DNA of 64,000 bases from NCBI RefSeq assembly GCF_001049735.1, contig NZ_CVPC01000010.1, positions 32,176-96,175 on the forward strand, given 5' to 3'. Under the pieces are notes generated by a model, which was not told the origin of the DNA, did not search any database, and saw only the letters and a list, made by a program, of their open reading frames with translations. Positions 27,588 through 37,923 of this stretch are shown one piece after another. Source of the stretch: Nereida ignava (GTDB lineage: Bacteria; Pseudomonadota; Alphaproteobacteria; Rhodobacterales; Rhodobacteraceae). The translations under genes were made by a program, and so were the position numbers. The stretch's first letter is position 1. Each line of letters starts with the position of its first letter.

Positions 27588-28124
27588 TCAAGCGTGCCGC
27601 CACGCTCCAATCTCAAGGCCATCAACTGTCCAGTCACCCACGCTATGACGCACAAGACGCAGACACGGCAAACCAACGTGAGCGGTCATGCGGCGTACTT
27701 GGCGATTGCGCCCTTCGGTGATGGTCAATTTGATCCACGTATCGGGTATCGATTTGCGTACACGGATCGGTGGCACACGGGGCCAGATTTCGGGCTCAAA
27801 CACCTCAACTTTCGCCGGACGGGTCGGCCCGTCCTTCAGGGTGACACCGGCGCGCAAGGCATCAAGCTGTTCGGGCGTTGGCGTGCCCTCAACCTGTGCC
27901 CAGTATGTTTTGGGGGTCTTGCTGCGCGGCTGTGTCAAACGCGCCTGCAAACGCCCATCATCCGTCAGCACCATCAAACCCTCGCTATCACGGTCCAAAC
28001 GGCCAGCAGGATAAACGGCGGGTACATCAATATAATCAGACAGAGTTGCACGCGGACTTGGGGACTTCAGGTCCGTAAACTGTGAAAGCACATCAAAAGG
28101 CTTATTAAACAAGATGATCGCCAT
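27588..28124 (-). CDS. rluE: 23S rRNA pseudouridine synthase, RluE-like
   Basis: 178 residues. The catalytic aspartate lies in [19 protein letters not shown] near 41-59, and [14 protein letters not shown] at the start and [15 protein letters not shown] near 138 are typical of the short RsuA/RluE group without an S4 domain. In E. coli, RluE modifies U2457 of 23S rRNA. The gene ends 55 bases from the YchF start region and is read in the same direction. Confidence 0.88.
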   Translation of the reverse strand: MAIILFNKPFDVLSQFTDLKSPSPRATLSDYIDVPAVYPAGRLDRDSEGLMVLTDDGRLQARLTQPRSKTPKTYWAQVEGTPTPEQLDALRAGVTLKDGPTRPAKVEVFEPEIWPRVPPIRVRKSIPDTWIKLTITEGRNRQVRRMTAHVGLPCLRLVRHSVGDWTVDGLEIGAWRHA

Positions 28125-28263
28125 GACATTTCCGCCGCGTTTCTGCTTGAGCTAAATCCGTTCCATACTTAGCTGCCCCGCCCCGTCAGCGAAAGCAACA
28201 ATCGCTTGCCTGAGTTTGGCGCCGTTGGTAATCATTGTTTACCAATTTTACGCGGAGCGAGCT

Positions 28264-29433
28264 ATGGCTGTGATCACCAACATCGGCGACCTGAAGAAAA
28301 TCCACGAGCGCCGTGTGCCGCGCATGTTCTACGATTACGCTGAATCTGGCAGCTGGACCGAGCAAACGTTCCGCGAAAACACTACTGATTTTGACCAAAT
28401 CCGCCTGCGCCAACGTGTGGCTGTTGATATGACAGGCCGCAGCACTTCAAGCACGATGGTAGGCCAGGATGTAGCTATGCCCGTCGCGCTTGCCCCCGTG
28501 GGTCTGACTGGCATGCAACACGCAGACGGCGAGATTAAAGCCGCCCGTGCTGCCGAAAAATTCGGCGTGCCATACACACTGTCGACGATGTCCATCAACA
28601 GCATCGAAGATGTCGCCGAGGCCACAACCGCGCCGTTTTGGTTCCAGCTTTATACGATGAAAGACGAGGACTATGTGGACCGGCTAATCGCCCGCGCGAA
28701 TGCTGCAAAATGCTCGGCACTTGTGATTACCCTTGATCTGCAAATCTTGGGTCAGCGTCACAAGGACCTCAAAAACGGGCTATCTGCACCGCCCAAACTG
28801 ACCGCCAAAACCATAGCGAACCTTGCGACCAAATGGGGCTGGGGTATTGAGATGCTAAGCGCCAAACGTCGTAACTTTGGCAATATCGTCGGGCACGTCG
28901 AAGGCATCAGCGATACGTCATCGCTCAGCTCGTGGACTGCCGAACAGTTTGATCCCGCACTAGACTGGTCAAAAGTCGCCAAGCTGATTGAAAAATGGGA
29001 CGGCAAGACAATCCTGAAGGGTATTCTTGACGCAGAGGACGCCAAAATGGCCGTCAAAGTTGGGGCAGATGCAATCGTCGTTTCAAACCACGGCGGCCGT
29101 CAGCTTGATGGTGCGTTGTCCTCCATTCGTGTGCTTCCCAGCATCATGCAGGCCGTCGGCGGAGAGATCGAAGTGATGCTTGATAGCGGCATCCGCTCGG
29201 GTCAGGACGTGCTTAAAGCAATCGCGCTTGGCGCGTCAGGCACGATGATTGGACGGGCATATATTTATGGGCTCGGCGCAATGGGGCAGCAAGGCGTGAC
29301 CATGGCACTGGACGTGATCCGCAAGGAACTAGACACCACCATGGCGCTATGCGGGCGGCGGACCATTGATGAGTTGGACCGCGATATCTTGCTTGTTCCC
29401 GAAGGCTTTGAAGGCGTTTGGCAACAAAACTGA
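28264..29433 (+). CDS. lldD: L-lactate dehydrogenase / FMN alpha-hydroxyacid oxidase
   Basis: 389 residues of the FMN-dependent family. The catalytic histidine is in VVSNHGGRQLDGA near 275; other landmarks are RVPRMFYDYAESGSW near 17, the loss-free FMN barrel, and LDSGIRSGQDVL near 315. LldD oxidises L-lactate to pyruvate and passes electrons to the quinone pool at the inner membrane. GGAG lies before the ATG. Other hydroxyacids are possible. A tetraloop hairpin follows the stop. Confidence 0.9.
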   Translation: MAVITNIGDLKKIHERRVPRMFYDYAESGSWTEQTFRENTTDFDQIRLRQRVAVDMTGRSTSSTMVGQDVAMPVALAPVGLTGMQHADGEIKAARAAEKFGVPYTLSTMSINSIEDVAEATTAPFWFQLYTMKDEDYVDRLIARANAAKCSALVITLDLQILGQRHKDLKNGLSAPPKLTAKTIANLATKWGWGIEMLSAKRRNFGNIVGHVEGISDTSSLSSWTAEQFDPALDWSKVAKLIEKWDGKTILKGILDAEDAKMAVKVGADAIVVSNHGGRQLDGALSSIRVLPSIMQAVGGEIEVMLDSGIRSGQDVLKAIALGASGTMIGRAYIYGLGAMGQQGVTMALDVIRKELDTTMALCGRRTIDELDRDILLVPEGFEGVWQQN

Positions 29434-29441
29434 TCACTGGC

Positions 29442-29467
29442 CTAGCCCGTGCAAACGGGCTAGCTTT
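29442..29467 (+). terminator. Hairpin with GCAA tetraloop after lldD
   Basis: A perfect 9-base stem CTAGCCCGT (29442-29450) and ACGGGCTAG (29455-29463) encloses the very stable GCAA loop, but only three T follow. It probably terminates or protects the lldD transcript. Confidence 0.6.
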
Positions 29468-29472
29468 GCCAC

Positions 29473-30084
29473 ATGTTGATATTGTCCCAAAATGGTCTGG
29501 TCTATCTGGCAACGCCCAAAACGGGCTCAACCGCGGTTGAACAGACTTTGGGCAATCTCGCAGACATTCGGTTCAGCAGACGCCGCAAACACCAGAACGC
29601 ACGCTTTTATCATAACCGCGTCGCACCCTTTTTGAAGGCCTCGCTCAACGAGACGAACGAAGTGATCGCCGTGATCCGCGAGCCGATGGACTGGCTGCGC
29701 AGTTGGTATCGGTACCGCGTGCGCCTGCCCAAAGATAACCCACGCTCGACCGATGGGGTATCGTTCCATGATTTTGCCAGCGCAGCTTTGCAAAACCCGC
29801 AACCGCCCCTCGGTGCCGTTGGCAGGCAGTTCAACTTCCTAAGCGCAGATGACGGGACCGTGCTTGTGGATCATCTTTTTGCCTACGAAGAACAGCCGGT
29901 TCTGCGACGGTTTCTAGATGAGCGTTTTGAGACCAGCTTGAATTTCCCAACTGTGAATGTGTCGCGTCCGCTACTGATTGAAGAAATACCCCAGACCGAG
30001 GCAGACGTGCGCGCAGCGTGGCCAGAGGATTTCGCCCTTTACGATCAGGTGATGGCAGCTGGTGGGCATCTGCGCTGCAGGTGA
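29473..30084 (+). CDS. Sulfotransferase-family protein
   Basis: 203 residues. The N-terminal YLATPKTGSTAVEQTL matches the PAPS 5'-phosphosulfate loop (P-K-T-G-S-T), and VIREPMDWLRSWYRYR near 70 matches the 3'-phosphate site. Such short bacterial sulfotransferases act on cell-surface glycans or small molecules; the acceptor is unknown. It starts 39 bases after lldD, but the hairpin between suggests separate expression. Confidence 0.83.
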   Translation: MLILSQNGLVYLATPKTGSTAVEQTLGNLADIRFSRRRKHQNARFYHNRVAPFLKASLNETNEVIAVIREPMDWLRSWYRYRVRLPKDNPRSTDGVSFHDFASAALQNPQPPLGAVGRQFNFLSADDGTVLVDHLFAYEEQPVLRRFLDERFETSLNFPTVNVSRPLLIEEIPQTEADVRAAWPEDFALYDQVMAAGGHLRCR

Positions 30085-30109
30085 AACCTTTCCAGCAAGG
30101 CGTGATAAC

Positions 30110-31255
30110 TCAGGCCTTAGGACCTTGCTGTTTGAGCATCATTGTTGCGGGCAAAATCATCAGCAAAAAGTATCCAACAGTAGCAAACGCCACCCGAAGC
30201 CCGTGATATTCGGCCAACAAGCCAATCACCGGCGGCCCAAGGAAAAATCCTGCAAAACCGATAATCGAAACGCGTGCGATCACCAAAGTTCGATCCGCAA
30301 TACCAACGCGCTCACCGACAATATTGAGGGCCGTTGGGGCGATCACGGAAATTCCTAAGCCCAGAATGCCAAAGCCAACATAGGCCATGTTTGGGCTGGT
30401 CGCGGCTGCAGCCAACCACGCGCCGATAGCTGCGACCATCGATGCAGCCACGATGATTTTCATCCCGCTAACGCGCCCTGAAATCAAATGTCCGGAAAAG
30501 CGTCCAACAGCCATGGTCAGACCAAGCATCGCAGGCCCGAACGCCCCTTCGGCAGCGCCGCCGCCCAAGGTGCGCTCAACGTGCAGCGCCGACCATGCCT
30601 CGGACGCGCCTTCTGTTTCAAAGGCGATCAACACAATGATGCCGCCCCACACGATCACCCCAATTGGCAAACGTCCGCCTTTGGGTGCATCCGGTTCTGT
30701 CTCGGACGCCGTACGCATCGGCATCTTGATACACGCCGCGTAAACCACCACCGCAAGCAACGCGAAAACGACCCACGTCTGCCAATCCGCTTCGCGCGCG
30801 AAGCCTGTAACGATCGCGCCGCACGCATAGGCCAAAGAAAACCCAGCATGATTAAGGTTCATCAAAGAGCGCCCTGTGCGGGCCTCAGTCTCGGAAATGC
30901 GGGCGTTAATAACGATATCCGCAAGACCCGAGGCAAAGGCCACCACAAACATAACAGTCGTAAAGCCCACTGCCGTGCTCACCGTCCCAAGGCCCAGATA
31001 TGCGGTCGCCAAAGCAGCAATTGCGGCTGGCATCGCAAAGCGGCGCAAGCGGCGATCAAGTCTTGGGGCAGCGGCCATCGCAGCCAAAAGCCCCAATGCA
31101 GCACATGAAATTATCAATCCAAACGTCGCATCGCTTACATCAATTTGGGCTTTCACACGCGGAATAAAAGCTGCAAACGCACCCCACAAAATACCCATTG
31201 AGCCAAAGCCAAGCAGCGTCTTGCGGCTGTCGTATATGTCACGGTACACTTTCAT
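30110..31255 (-). CDS. MFS transporter
   Basis: 381 residues with about 12 hydrophobic helices. The [12 protein letters not shown] loop between helices 2 and 3 and the central break ([18 protein letters not shown]) are typical of the major facilitator superfamily, closest in style to the YbjJ/FucP-like group. The substrate is unknown. The ATG at 31255 fits the protein start; the ribosome site is weak. It is divergent from rplY. Confidence 0.82.
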   Translation of the reverse strand: MKVYRDIYDSRKTLLGFGSMGILWGAFAAFIPRVKAQIDVSDATFGLIISCAALGLLAAMAAAPRLDRRLRRFAMPAAIAALATAYLGLGTVSTAVGFTTVMFVVAFASGLADIVINARISETEARTGRSLMNLNHAGFSLAYACGAIVTGFAREADWQTWVVFALLAVVVYAACIKMPMRTASETEPDAPKGGRLPIGVIVWGGIIVLIAFETEGASEAWSALHVERTLGGGAAEGAFGPAMLGLTMAVGRFSGHLISGRVSGMKIIVAASMVAAIGAWLAAAATSPNMAYVGFGILGLGISVIAPTALNIVGERVGIADRTLVIARVSIIGFAGFFLGPPVIGLLAEYHGLRVAFATVGYFLLMILPATMMLKQQGPKA

Positions 31256-31413
31256 TGCGCAAAGCGTTCGCACGAGTTCCTCTTGCACACAAGCGATCAC
31301 TGGGCGCGCGTCCCAAAAACCCTTTGACTTTCACCCAGATTCGCCGCAAAAGCGCCACTTCATCGGGCACCGCACCCTTGGAGGCGGGCCCCTTTATTTA
31401 TTGGAGAAATATC

Positions 31414-32049
31414 ATGGCAGGTCAGATCCCAGATCTTATCGTCCAGAACCGCGCGGGGACAGGCAAGGGGGCCGCTCGCGCTGCACGTCGTGCAGGTTTG
31501 GTTCCGGGCATCGTTTTCGGCGGCGACACAGACCCAGTTGCAATTCAAATCCCATTCAACGAGCTGTTGAAGAAGTTGAAAGCCGGTCGCTTTAAGTCGA
31601 CGCTTTTCAACCTCAAGTGCGAAGGCCAAGAAGACGTTCGCGTTATCTGCCGTGACGTACAGCGTGACGTTATCAAAGACCTGCCGACACACGTCGACTT
31701 CATGCGTCTTAAGCGTACCACAAAGATTGCTCTCTACATCCCAGTGAAATTCGAAAACGAAGACACATGTAAAGGCATCAAAAAAGGTGGCGTGCTTACA
31801 GTTGTGCGCCCTGAAGTTGAACTGGTTGTTACTGCTGGTGATATCCCTGAGAGCATCACTGCAGACATCAGCAACATGGAAATTGGCGATACGCTGACAA
31901 TCTCGCAGATCACTCTGCCAGAAGGTTGCAAAGCAACAATCGACCGTGACTTTGTGATTGCAAACATCCAAGCGCCATCCGGTCTTGCTTCATCTTCCGA
32001 TGACGATGCTGAAGGCGGCGAAGAAGGCGAAGAGGCAGCAGCAGAATAA
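31414..32049 (+). CDS. rplY: 50S ribosomal protein L25/general stress protein Ctc
   Basis: 211 residues, the long form with an N-terminal 5S-rRNA-binding L25 domain ([20 protein letters not shown] near 12) and a C-terminal TL5/Ctc beta domain (about 95-190). It ends with an acidic tail ([16 protein letters not shown]). The ATG at 31414 has GGAG eight bases upstream. The rplY-pth pair is a conserved arrangement. Confidence 0.95.
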   Translation: MAGQIPDLIVQNRAGTGKGAARAARRAGLVPGIVFGGDTDPVAIQIPFNELLKKLKAGRFKSTLFNLKCEGQEDVRVICRDVQRDVIKDLPTHVDFMRLKRTTKIALYIPVKFENEDTCKGIKKGGVLTVVRPEVELVVTAGDIPESITADISNMEIGDTLTISQITLPEGCKATIDRDFVIANIQAPSGLASSSDDDAEGGEEGEEAAAE

Positions 32050-32077
32050 TCTGCAGCGCTCTTGCGAACCTACACGA

Positions 32078-32113
32078 AGGGCCATGCAATTACTGCGTGG
32101 CCCTTTTGTTTTG
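32078..32113 (+). terminator. Rho-independent terminator after rplY
   Basis: An 11-base stem AGGGCCATGCA (32078-32088) and TGCGTGGCCCT (32094-32104), with one T-G pair and a 5-base loop, is followed by TTTGTTTTG. Some readthrough into pth is likely since no strong promoter is evident. Confidence 0.88.
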
Positions 32114-32164
32114 TGCAGAGCTTGGGCTAAAACAGCGCAACAACAGTGATCAAAGGCGCCCCTT

Positions 32165-32851
32165 ATGAAACTCTTTGCAGGCCTCGGAAACCCTGGGCAG
32201 AAATATGCCAAGAACCGCCACAACATTGGCTTCATGGCGCTTGAGCAGATCGCTTCGGACCACGGCTTTGGTCCATGGAAAGCAAAGTTTCAGGGCCAGA
32301 TCAGTGAGGGTCGGTTGGGCAGAGAGAAGGTTCTGCTTCTTAAACCTGAGACATTCATGAACAACTCAGGACAATCGTTGCGTGCGGCGCTAGACTTTTA
32401 CAAACTCGACAGCACGGACGTGATCGTCTTTCATGACGAAATTGACCTCGCCCCTGCTAAAGTACGCGTCAAAACGGGCGGCGGCCATGCTGGCCATAAT
32501 GGTCTGCGCTCAATCCATGCGCATATTTCTCCCAACTACGACCGTGTGCGGCTTGGTGTGGGGCATCCCGGGCACAAAGACAAAGTGCCCTCTTATGTCT
32601 TGAACGACTTCGCAAAGGCAGACCAAAACTGGCTTGATGACGTGCTGCGCGGCATCGGTGACGGGGCTGCACATCTTGCTGAAGGCGACACCGCGAAATT
32701 TCTAAACGCCGTGGCCTTACGCGCGGCCCCCGCCCGACCATCGACCGGCACCAAAGGCCCAAATGCCAAAATCGCCTCTGCCGCCGAGCCAACACCCCCA
32801 AAGGAAGATGACCGTACGGCAATGCAAAAGCTGATGGACAAGTTCCGCTAG
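32165..32851 (+). CDS. pth: Peptidyl-tRNA hydrolase
   Basis: 228 residues. The catalytic histidine lies in KNRHNIGFMALE near 18-29, with GLGNPGQKYA at residues 6-15, PETFMNNSG near 62 and GGGHAGHNGLRS near 105. It recycles peptidyl-tRNA released prematurely from ribosomes. The tail after ~185 (SAAEPTPPKEDD) is a low-complexity extension beyond the core enzyme, common in alphaproteobacteria. Confidence 0.96.
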   Translation: MKLFAGLGNPGQKYAKNRHNIGFMALEQIASDHGFGPWKAKFQGQISEGRLGREKVLLLKPETFMNNSGQSLRAALDFYKLDSTDVIVFHDEIDLAPAKVRVKTGGGHAGHNGLRSIHAHISPNYDRVRLGVGHPGHKDKVPSYVLNDFAKADQNWLDDVLRGIGDGAAHLAEGDTAKFLNAVALRAAPARPSTGTKGPNAKIASAAEPTPPKEDDRTAMQKLMDKFR

Positions 32852-32912
32852 CAGCACACGGCCTGTTGCGGTTACGCTTGGTGGATAAACGGAGTTTGGG
32901 AGGGCGCTGCTT

Positions 32913-34061
32913 ATGAAACGATTTATCCGCATCGTGATTGTTGTTTGGCTCGGGGTGGGCGCGGTTGCACTTTATCATCAAGACCGCATCGCGCGCTTGC
33001 TGGCTGTTAATTCGCTGTTTGATGCGGACCGGATTACACACAACTTTTCCAACATGGACGCTGCCTTTTTGCACGAAGAGGTTTCACGTGGTGATGGCCC
33101 AGTATCGGAGTTGCCCAAAGGTGCGCCTTTAAGGCTAACACCTGAGCAACAAGACTGGGTCGAGCAGGCGGATGTTACCGCGATAGTCGTGCTGCAAAAC
33201 GGCAAGCTGCGCCACGAAAGTTACTACAGAGACACCACCGCAGAAGATCGACGGATCAGCTGGTCCGTGGCTAAGTCGTTCATATCTGTGCTTATGGGCA
33301 TCGCACTTGATGAAGGCGCGATCGACAGTATCGATGATCCCGTCACTAAATATGCACCTTCCCTTATGGACAGTGCCTATGCGGGGGCCAGCATCGAAGA
33401 TGTGCTGTTGATGTCAAGTGGCGTGACTTTTGATGAGGACTACCTCGACCCGTCGAGCGACATCAACAAAATGGGCCGTGTTTTGGCGTTGGGCCGGTCA
33501 ATGGATGCGTTCACCGCTGATCTAACAGAAACCTTCCAACCCGCCGGTAGTGCTTGGCAGTACGTCAGCATCGACACCCATGTTTTGGGGATGGTCCTGC
33601 GCGGCGCAACTGGCAAAAGCATCCCTGTCCTGCTGTCAGAAAAAGTTATTGCCCCACTCGGGCTTGAGGCGTCGCCTTATTATGTCACTGACGGCTATGG
33701 GACTGCGTTTGTATTAGGCGGTCTGAACATGCGCACACGGGACTACGCACGCTTTGGCCAGATGGTATTGCAGGATGGCAGATACAACGGACACCAAATT
33801 GTACCGGCGGAGTGGCTGCGCCAATCAACTATGCCGCTTGCCAAGACAAAAGCTGGCGCCATTCAATACGGCTATCAATGGTGGATCCCCGCCGACGCCC
33901 AAGAAGGTGAATTCATGGCTCGTGGCATTTACGGTCAATACATCTACATCAACCGTAACACACAAACCGTGATCGCGCTGAACGGCGCGCACCGCGGTTT
34001 TCGTGAAGAAGGTGTGTTTGATCGAAACATGGCCGTGCTCCGGCAGTTGGCCACCCAATAA
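32913..34061 (+). CDS. Membrane-anchored serine hydrolase (beta-lactamase class C fold)
   Basis: 382 residues. A hydrophobic N-terminal anchor (IRIVIVVWLGVGAVALY) is followed by the penicilloyl-serine transferase fold: the nucleophile SxxK is SWSVAKSF near 113, and QYVSIDTHVLG near 213 carries the Tyr of motif 2. Residues near 345 (FMARGIYGQYIYI) form the last strand. It is probably periplasmic and could be an esterase, amidase or peptidase; beta-lactamase activity is not implied. Confidence 0.85.
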   Translation: MKRFIRIVIVVWLGVGAVALYHQDRIARLLAVNSLFDADRITHNFSNMDAAFLHEEVSRGDGPVSELPKGAPLRLTPEQQDWVEQADVTAIVVLQNGKLRHESYYRDTTAEDRRISWSVAKSFISVLMGIALDEGAIDSIDDPVTKYAPSLMDSAYAGASIEDVLLMSSGVTFDEDYLDPSSDINKMGRVLALGRSMDAFTADLTETFQPAGSAWQYVSIDTHVLGMVLRGATGKSIPVLLSEKVIAPLGLEASPYYVTDGYGTAFVLGGLNMRTRDYARFGQMVLQDGRYNGHQIVPAEWLRQSTMPLAKTKAGAIQYGYQWWIPADAQEGEFMARGIYGQYIYINRNTQTVIALNGAHRGFREEGVFDRNMAVLRQLATQ

Positions 34062-34071
34062 GAGGCGCTTC

Positions 34072-34440
34072 ATGCAAAAAGACGATAGCATCAACGTGCG
34101 CGGAACCGAACTGGTGATCTGCGGCACCGACCCCGTGACTGGCTTTTTCCGCGATGGCTTTTGCAACACCTGTGACGCCGATCAAGGCAGCCACACAGTC
34201 TGCGCAGTCATGACTGACGAATTCCTCGCCTTTTCCAAATACGTCGGGAACGATCTTAGCACTCCGCGCCCGCAATACGGGTTCGTGGGCTTGAAAGCAG
34301 GTGACAGTTGGTGCCTATGCGCGACGCGCTTTTTGCAAGCCCACCACGAAGGTTGCGCTCCCAAAGTCCATCTTGAGGCGACCCATCAGCGCGCGTTGAA
34401 AATCGTTCCTATAGAGGTATTGGAAGAGAACGCTGTCTGA
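34072..34440 (+). CDS. DUF2237 family protein
   Basis: 122 residues starting at 34072 with AGAGG upstream. The DUF2237 pattern is clear: PVTGFFRDGFCNTCDADQG near 26, HTVCAVMTDEFLAFSK near 46, and DSWCLCATRFLQA near 80, rich in conserved cysteines. Bacterial members are uncharacterised. It begins 10 bases after the hydrolase and faces trpF. Confidence 0.88.
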   Translation: MQKDDSINVRGTELVICGTDPVTGFFRDGFCNTCDADQGSHTVCAVMTDEFLAFSKYVGNDLSTPRPQYGFVGLKAGDSWCLCATRFLQAHHEGCAPKVHLEATHQRALKIVPIEVLEENAV

Positions 34441-34451
34441 CACGCGTAGCT

Positions 34452-35105
34452 TCAGGATATTCCGCCGTTGGCGGCCTCAGCAAAGGCCGTCATTAGCTCG
34501 CTGTCTTTAACGCCAACACTTGCCTCAACCCCTGAGGATACATCTAGCTGACGCGCGCCTGTCATGGCCACGGCCTCAGCCGCGTTATCCGGGGTCAGCC
34601 CACCGGCCAGCATCCACGGTACGGGCCAAGATTTACCCGCAATCAAACGCCAATCAAACGAGAGACCGTTACCACCGGGTAGGTCGGCGTTTTTGGGTGG
34701 CTTAGCATCAATCAAAAGCTGATCAGCGGCCATCGCATAGGCATCTAGCGCAGGCAGATCATCCGCATCCGCCACGCCAACAGCTTTCATAACCGGCAGG
34801 CCGTAGCGTGTGCGTACTTCGCGCACCCGCTCGACACTCTCCGCGCCGTGCAGCTGCAGCATATCCAAGGGCACAGCCTCAACAATTGCGTCCAGCTCAG
34901 CATCACTCGCGTTTACAACCAAGGCAACCTTCGCAATCCCAACGGGCACCGTAACGGCCAAAGCTGCGGCTTGTTCAATGCTCACGTTGCGGGGGCTTTT
35001 GGGGAAAAAGACAAAGCCAACATACGCCGCACCAGCATCGGCCGCAGCAGTAACGTCTTCGGGGCGGCTTAAACCGCAAAATTTTGTTCGGATCAAAGGT
35101 GCCAT
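34452..35105 (-). CDS. trpF: Phosphoribosylanthranilate isomerase
   Basis: 217 residues of the TIM-barrel TrpF. The catalytic cysteine lies in [12 protein letters not shown] near 8; [11 protein letters not shown] near 32 and [14 protein letters not shown] near 165 bind the phosphate. It catalyses step three of tryptophan synthesis. It lies three bases after lapA in the same direction. No trpB follows on this side; the next gene faces the other way. Confidence 0.95.
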   Translation of the reverse strand: MAPLIRTKFCGLSRPEDVTAAADAGAAYVGFVFFPKSPRNVSIEQAAALAVTVPVGIAKVALVVNASDAELDAIVEAVPLDMLQLHGAESVERVREVRTRYGLPVMKAVGVADADDLPALDAYAMAADQLLIDAKPPKNADLPGGNGLSFDWRLIAGKSWPVPWMLAGGLTPDNAAEAVAMTGARQLDVSSGVEASVGVKDSELMTAFAEAANGGIS

Positions 35106-35108
35106 CGG

Positions 35109-35468
35109 TTAGCTGGCATCATCAAGCAATGCGAGGACCTCATCTTTGCCCTCGTTTTGTTTCCCTTTTAGGCGGCGCACTTCACGCTCAAGAGACTTCA
35201 GCTCGCGTTCCGTCGTGGCTTTGGCTGCGCGGATCTTATGCTCGCGCATCCACTCCCACACAAAACCCAGCAAAACGCCGGCTGCAATACCACCAAAAAT
35301 CACAAGAAATAGGGGGAGATCAACTGAGCGCGCCAATAGCGGTACACCGATTAATTCGGCCAGTTCTTGTGGCAGAATGCGCAATGTCACCACACCTCGG
35401 TTCGCAAGGGCGACCACAATCAACACAACCGCGATCGAACCAATAATGCCATACCGAATGTAGCGCAT
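35109..35468 (-). CDS. lapA: LapA-domain inner-membrane protein
   Basis: 119 residues with two hydrophobic helices (about 6-25 and 45-70) and a charged cytoplasmic coiled coil (REHKIRAAKATTERELKSLE). It matches the LapA/DUF1049 family, which in enterobacteria works with LapB to control LpxC and lipopolysaccharide synthesis. It sits between ihfB and trpF, a conserved position in this group. Confidence 0.85.
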   Translation of the reverse strand: MRYIRYGIIGSIAVVLIVVALANRGVVTLRILPQELAELIGVPLLARSVDLPLFLVIFGGIAAGVLLGFVWEWMREHKIRAAKATTERELKSLEREVRRLKGKQNEGKDEVLALLDDAS

Positions 35469-35501
35469 ACTTTGCTCCTTAACTCTGCAACAGCGCCGCG
35501 G

Positions 35502-35780
35502 TTAGTCGTTCAAACGCTCACGCAACAGCTTACCGGTCTTAAAGAACGGAACGTGCTTTTCGTCAACCGAAACAGCCTCGCCCGTACGCGGGTTTCGGCC
35601 TTGGCGTGCATCGCGTTTCTTGACGGAAAACGCCCCAAAACCACGCAGCTCAACTCGGTCACCCCGAGACATGGCATCAATGATTTCTTCAAAGATCGTA
35701 TTCACGATTTTCTCAACGTCGCGCTGGTAAAGGTGCGGATTTTCATCAGCAATCTTTTGGATCAGTTCGCTCCGGATCAT
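35502..35780 (-). CDS. ihfB: Integration host factor beta subunit
   Basis: 92 residues of the HU/IHF family. The DNA-binding arm is [12 protein letters not shown] near 62 and the N-terminal helices read [15 protein letters not shown]. The beta-subunit call follows from its position right after rpsA, where ihfB is found across proteobacteria. It bends DNA together with IhfA, whose gene is not in the window. Confidence 0.95.
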   Translation of the reverse strand: MIRSELIQKIADENPHLYQRDVEKIVNTIFEEIIDAMSRGDRVELRGFGAFSVKKRDARQGRNPRTGEAVSVDEKHVPFFKTGKLLRERLND

Positions 35781-35995
35781 GTCGCGGCCCCCTTAGTCTA
35801 CTTACTCACGCCTAAACGTTTGAACATTAGGCGGAGAAAATCACTAGAAAACAAGCCGTTGCAGCATCAAGCATGCAATTTAGGTTAAATTTGACAGGTT
35901 TTTACGCACCAAACGACAAAAGAAGGCACGTATTTCGGATCAGCTTGGCTCAAACCCAATCACCACCGCAAATCAGTAGTTCCCCGATTCGAGAC

Positions 35996-36029
35996 AAAAA
36001 AGGCCCCGCATGATCATCACGCGGGGCCT
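35996..36029 (-). terminator. Rho-independent terminator after rpsA
   Basis: A perfect stem AGGCCCCGC (36001-36009) and GCGGGGCCT (36021-36029) with an 11-base loop; read on the minus strand, the stem is followed by six T. It closes rpsA, 26 bases after its stop, and leaves about 215 bases before ihfB for a new promoter. Confidence 0.92.
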
Positions 36030-36054
36030 TTACTAGCAAATTAGAAGCGGCGGA

Positions 36055-37728
36055 TTAGTCGTCAGACTTAAGCGCTGCGCCCAAGATATCGCCAAGCGAT
36101 GCACCGGAATCCGAAGAACCGTACTGCTCAACTGCTTCTTTTTCTTCGGCAATCTCGCGTGCTTTGATCGACAGACCCAAGCGACGTGTTTTCGCATCCA
36201 TGTTTGTTACGCGTGCGTCAACTTTGTCACCAACGCTGAAGCGCTCTGGACGTTGCTCGGCACGGTCACGTGACAGATCAGAGCGACGGATAAAGGCTTT
36301 CATACCTTCGTAAGTCACTTCGATGCCGCCGTCTTCGATGGAGGTCACTTCAACAGTTACAACTGCACCGCGTGATACGCCGCCAACTGCTTCCGCGAAT
36401 TTGTCACCGCCAAGCGCTTTTACAGACAAGCTGATGCGCTCTTTCTCAACGTCGACTTCAGTAACAACAGCCTGAACTGTGTCGCCTTTTTGGTAATCGC
36501 CAATCACGTCTTCGCCGCGGCCTTCCCATGTCAAATCTGACAAGTGAACCATGCCGTCGATGTCGCCTTCGAGACCGATGAACAGACCGAATTCGGTGAT
36601 GTTTTTGACGTCGCCTTCGACTTCTGTGCCAACTGGGAATTGCTCAGCAAATACTTCCCATGGGTTGCGCTGTGTTTGCTTGAGGCCAAGTGACACACGG
36701 CGTTTTGCACCGTCGATTTCCAGAACCATGACTTCGACTTCTTGGCTGGTGGAAACGATTTTGCCTGGGTGTACGTTCTTTTTGGTCCAAGACATTTCAG
36801 ACACGTGAACGAGACCTTCAACACCTGGCTCCAGCTCAACAAACGAACCGTAGTCCGTGATGTTGGTAACGCGACCAGTGTGCACAGAATCCAGTGGGTA
36901 TTTCGCCGCAACGATATCCCATGGGTCTTCTTGCAACTGCTTCATGCCGAGGCTGATGCGGTGTGTTTCTTTGTTGATCTTGATGACCTGAACTTTGATC
37001 GTTTCGCCAATCGTCAGGATTTCTGACGGGTGGTTAACGCGGCGCCATGCCATGTCAGTAACGTGCAACAGACCGTCAACACCGCCCAGATCAACGAACG
37101 CACCGTATTCGGTGATGTTCTTGACCACACCGTCAACAGTTTGGCCTTCAGCCAAGTTACCGATGACTTCAGCACGCTGTTCGGCACGTGATTCTTCGAG
37201 GATCGCACGGCGCGATACAACGATGTTACCACGGCGGCGGTCCATCTTGAGAATTTGGAACGGCTGCTTGAGACCCATCAACGGGCCAGCATCACGTACG
37301 GGGCGTACGTCAACTTGTGAGCCTGGCAAGAACGCAACTGCGCCGCCAAGGTCCACAGTGAAGCCGCCTTTGACGCGACCAAAGATAGCACCTTCGACGC
37401 GCTCTTCTGCTGCGTATGCTTTTTCCAGACGGTCCCATGCTTCTTCGCGGCGGGCCATCTCGCGTGAGATAACTGCTTCGCCACGGGCGTTCTCAGCAGA
37501 GCGCAAGAAGACTTCTACTTCGTCGCCAACTGCGATTTCGGGAGCTTCGCCTGGGTTTGCGAATTCTTTAAGTTCAACGCGGCCTTCCATTTTGTAGCCT
37601 ACGTCGATGATGGCTTGGCCTGCTTCAATCGCGATGACCTTACCTTTTACGACTGTTCCCTCATCGGGAGTGTCCATCTCGAAGCTTTCGTTCAAGAGTG
37701 CTTCAAACTCTTCCATTGTGTTAGCCAT
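36055..37728 (-). CDS. rpsA: 30S ribosomal protein S1
   Basis: 557 residues containing six S1 RNA-binding repeats; the repeated GAFVDLGGVDGLLHVTDM, GSFVELEPGVEGLVHVSEM and GLFIGLEGDIDGMVHLSD segments are clear. S1 binds mRNA leaders and is needed for initiation on weak ribosome sites. The approximately 195 bases upstream may hold an autoregulatory leader, not proven here. The nearest gene upstream encodes an unrelated small protein. Confidence 0.97.
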   Translation of the reverse strand: MANTMEEFEALLNESFEMDTPDEGTVVKGKVIAIEAGQAIIDVGYKMEGRVELKEFANPGEAPEIAVGDEVEVFLRSAENARGEAVISREMARREEAWDRLEKAYAAEERVEGAIFGRVKGGFTVDLGGAVAFLPGSQVDVRPVRDAGPLMGLKQPFQILKMDRRRGNIVVSRRAILEESRAEQRAEVIGNLAEGQTVDGVVKNITEYGAFVDLGGVDGLLHVTDMAWRRVNHPSEILTIGETIKVQVIKINKETHRISLGMKQLQEDPWDIVAAKYPLDSVHTGRVTNITDYGSFVELEPGVEGLVHVSEMSWTKKNVHPGKIVSTSQEVEVMVLEIDGAKRRVSLGLKQTQRNPWEVFAEQFPVGTEVEGDVKNITEFGLFIGLEGDIDGMVHLSDLTWEGRGEDVIGDYQKGDTVQAVVTEVDVEKERISLSVKALGGDKFAEAVGGVSRGAVVTVEVTSIEDGGIEVTYEGMKAFIRRSDLSRDRAEQRPERFSVGDKVDARVTNMDAKTRRLGLSIKAREIAEEKEAVEQYGSSDSGASLGDILGAALKSDD

Positions 37729-37923
37729 GTGGCGTTAACGTCCTTTTTAAAAGTTTTCTGGCCGTGCGGTTGTCTCCGCCGGTCTTTGGATGAATTTGGC
37801 CAAATCCTCAAAACAGCTGGCCCACGAAAACATCAGGGCCGGTACAAACCGACCCTGCTCAAATCTCATGTCCGCATCTGTTCCGACGCTTTAACAAGCG
37901 CGCGTATAAGCAAGATTCCCTTG

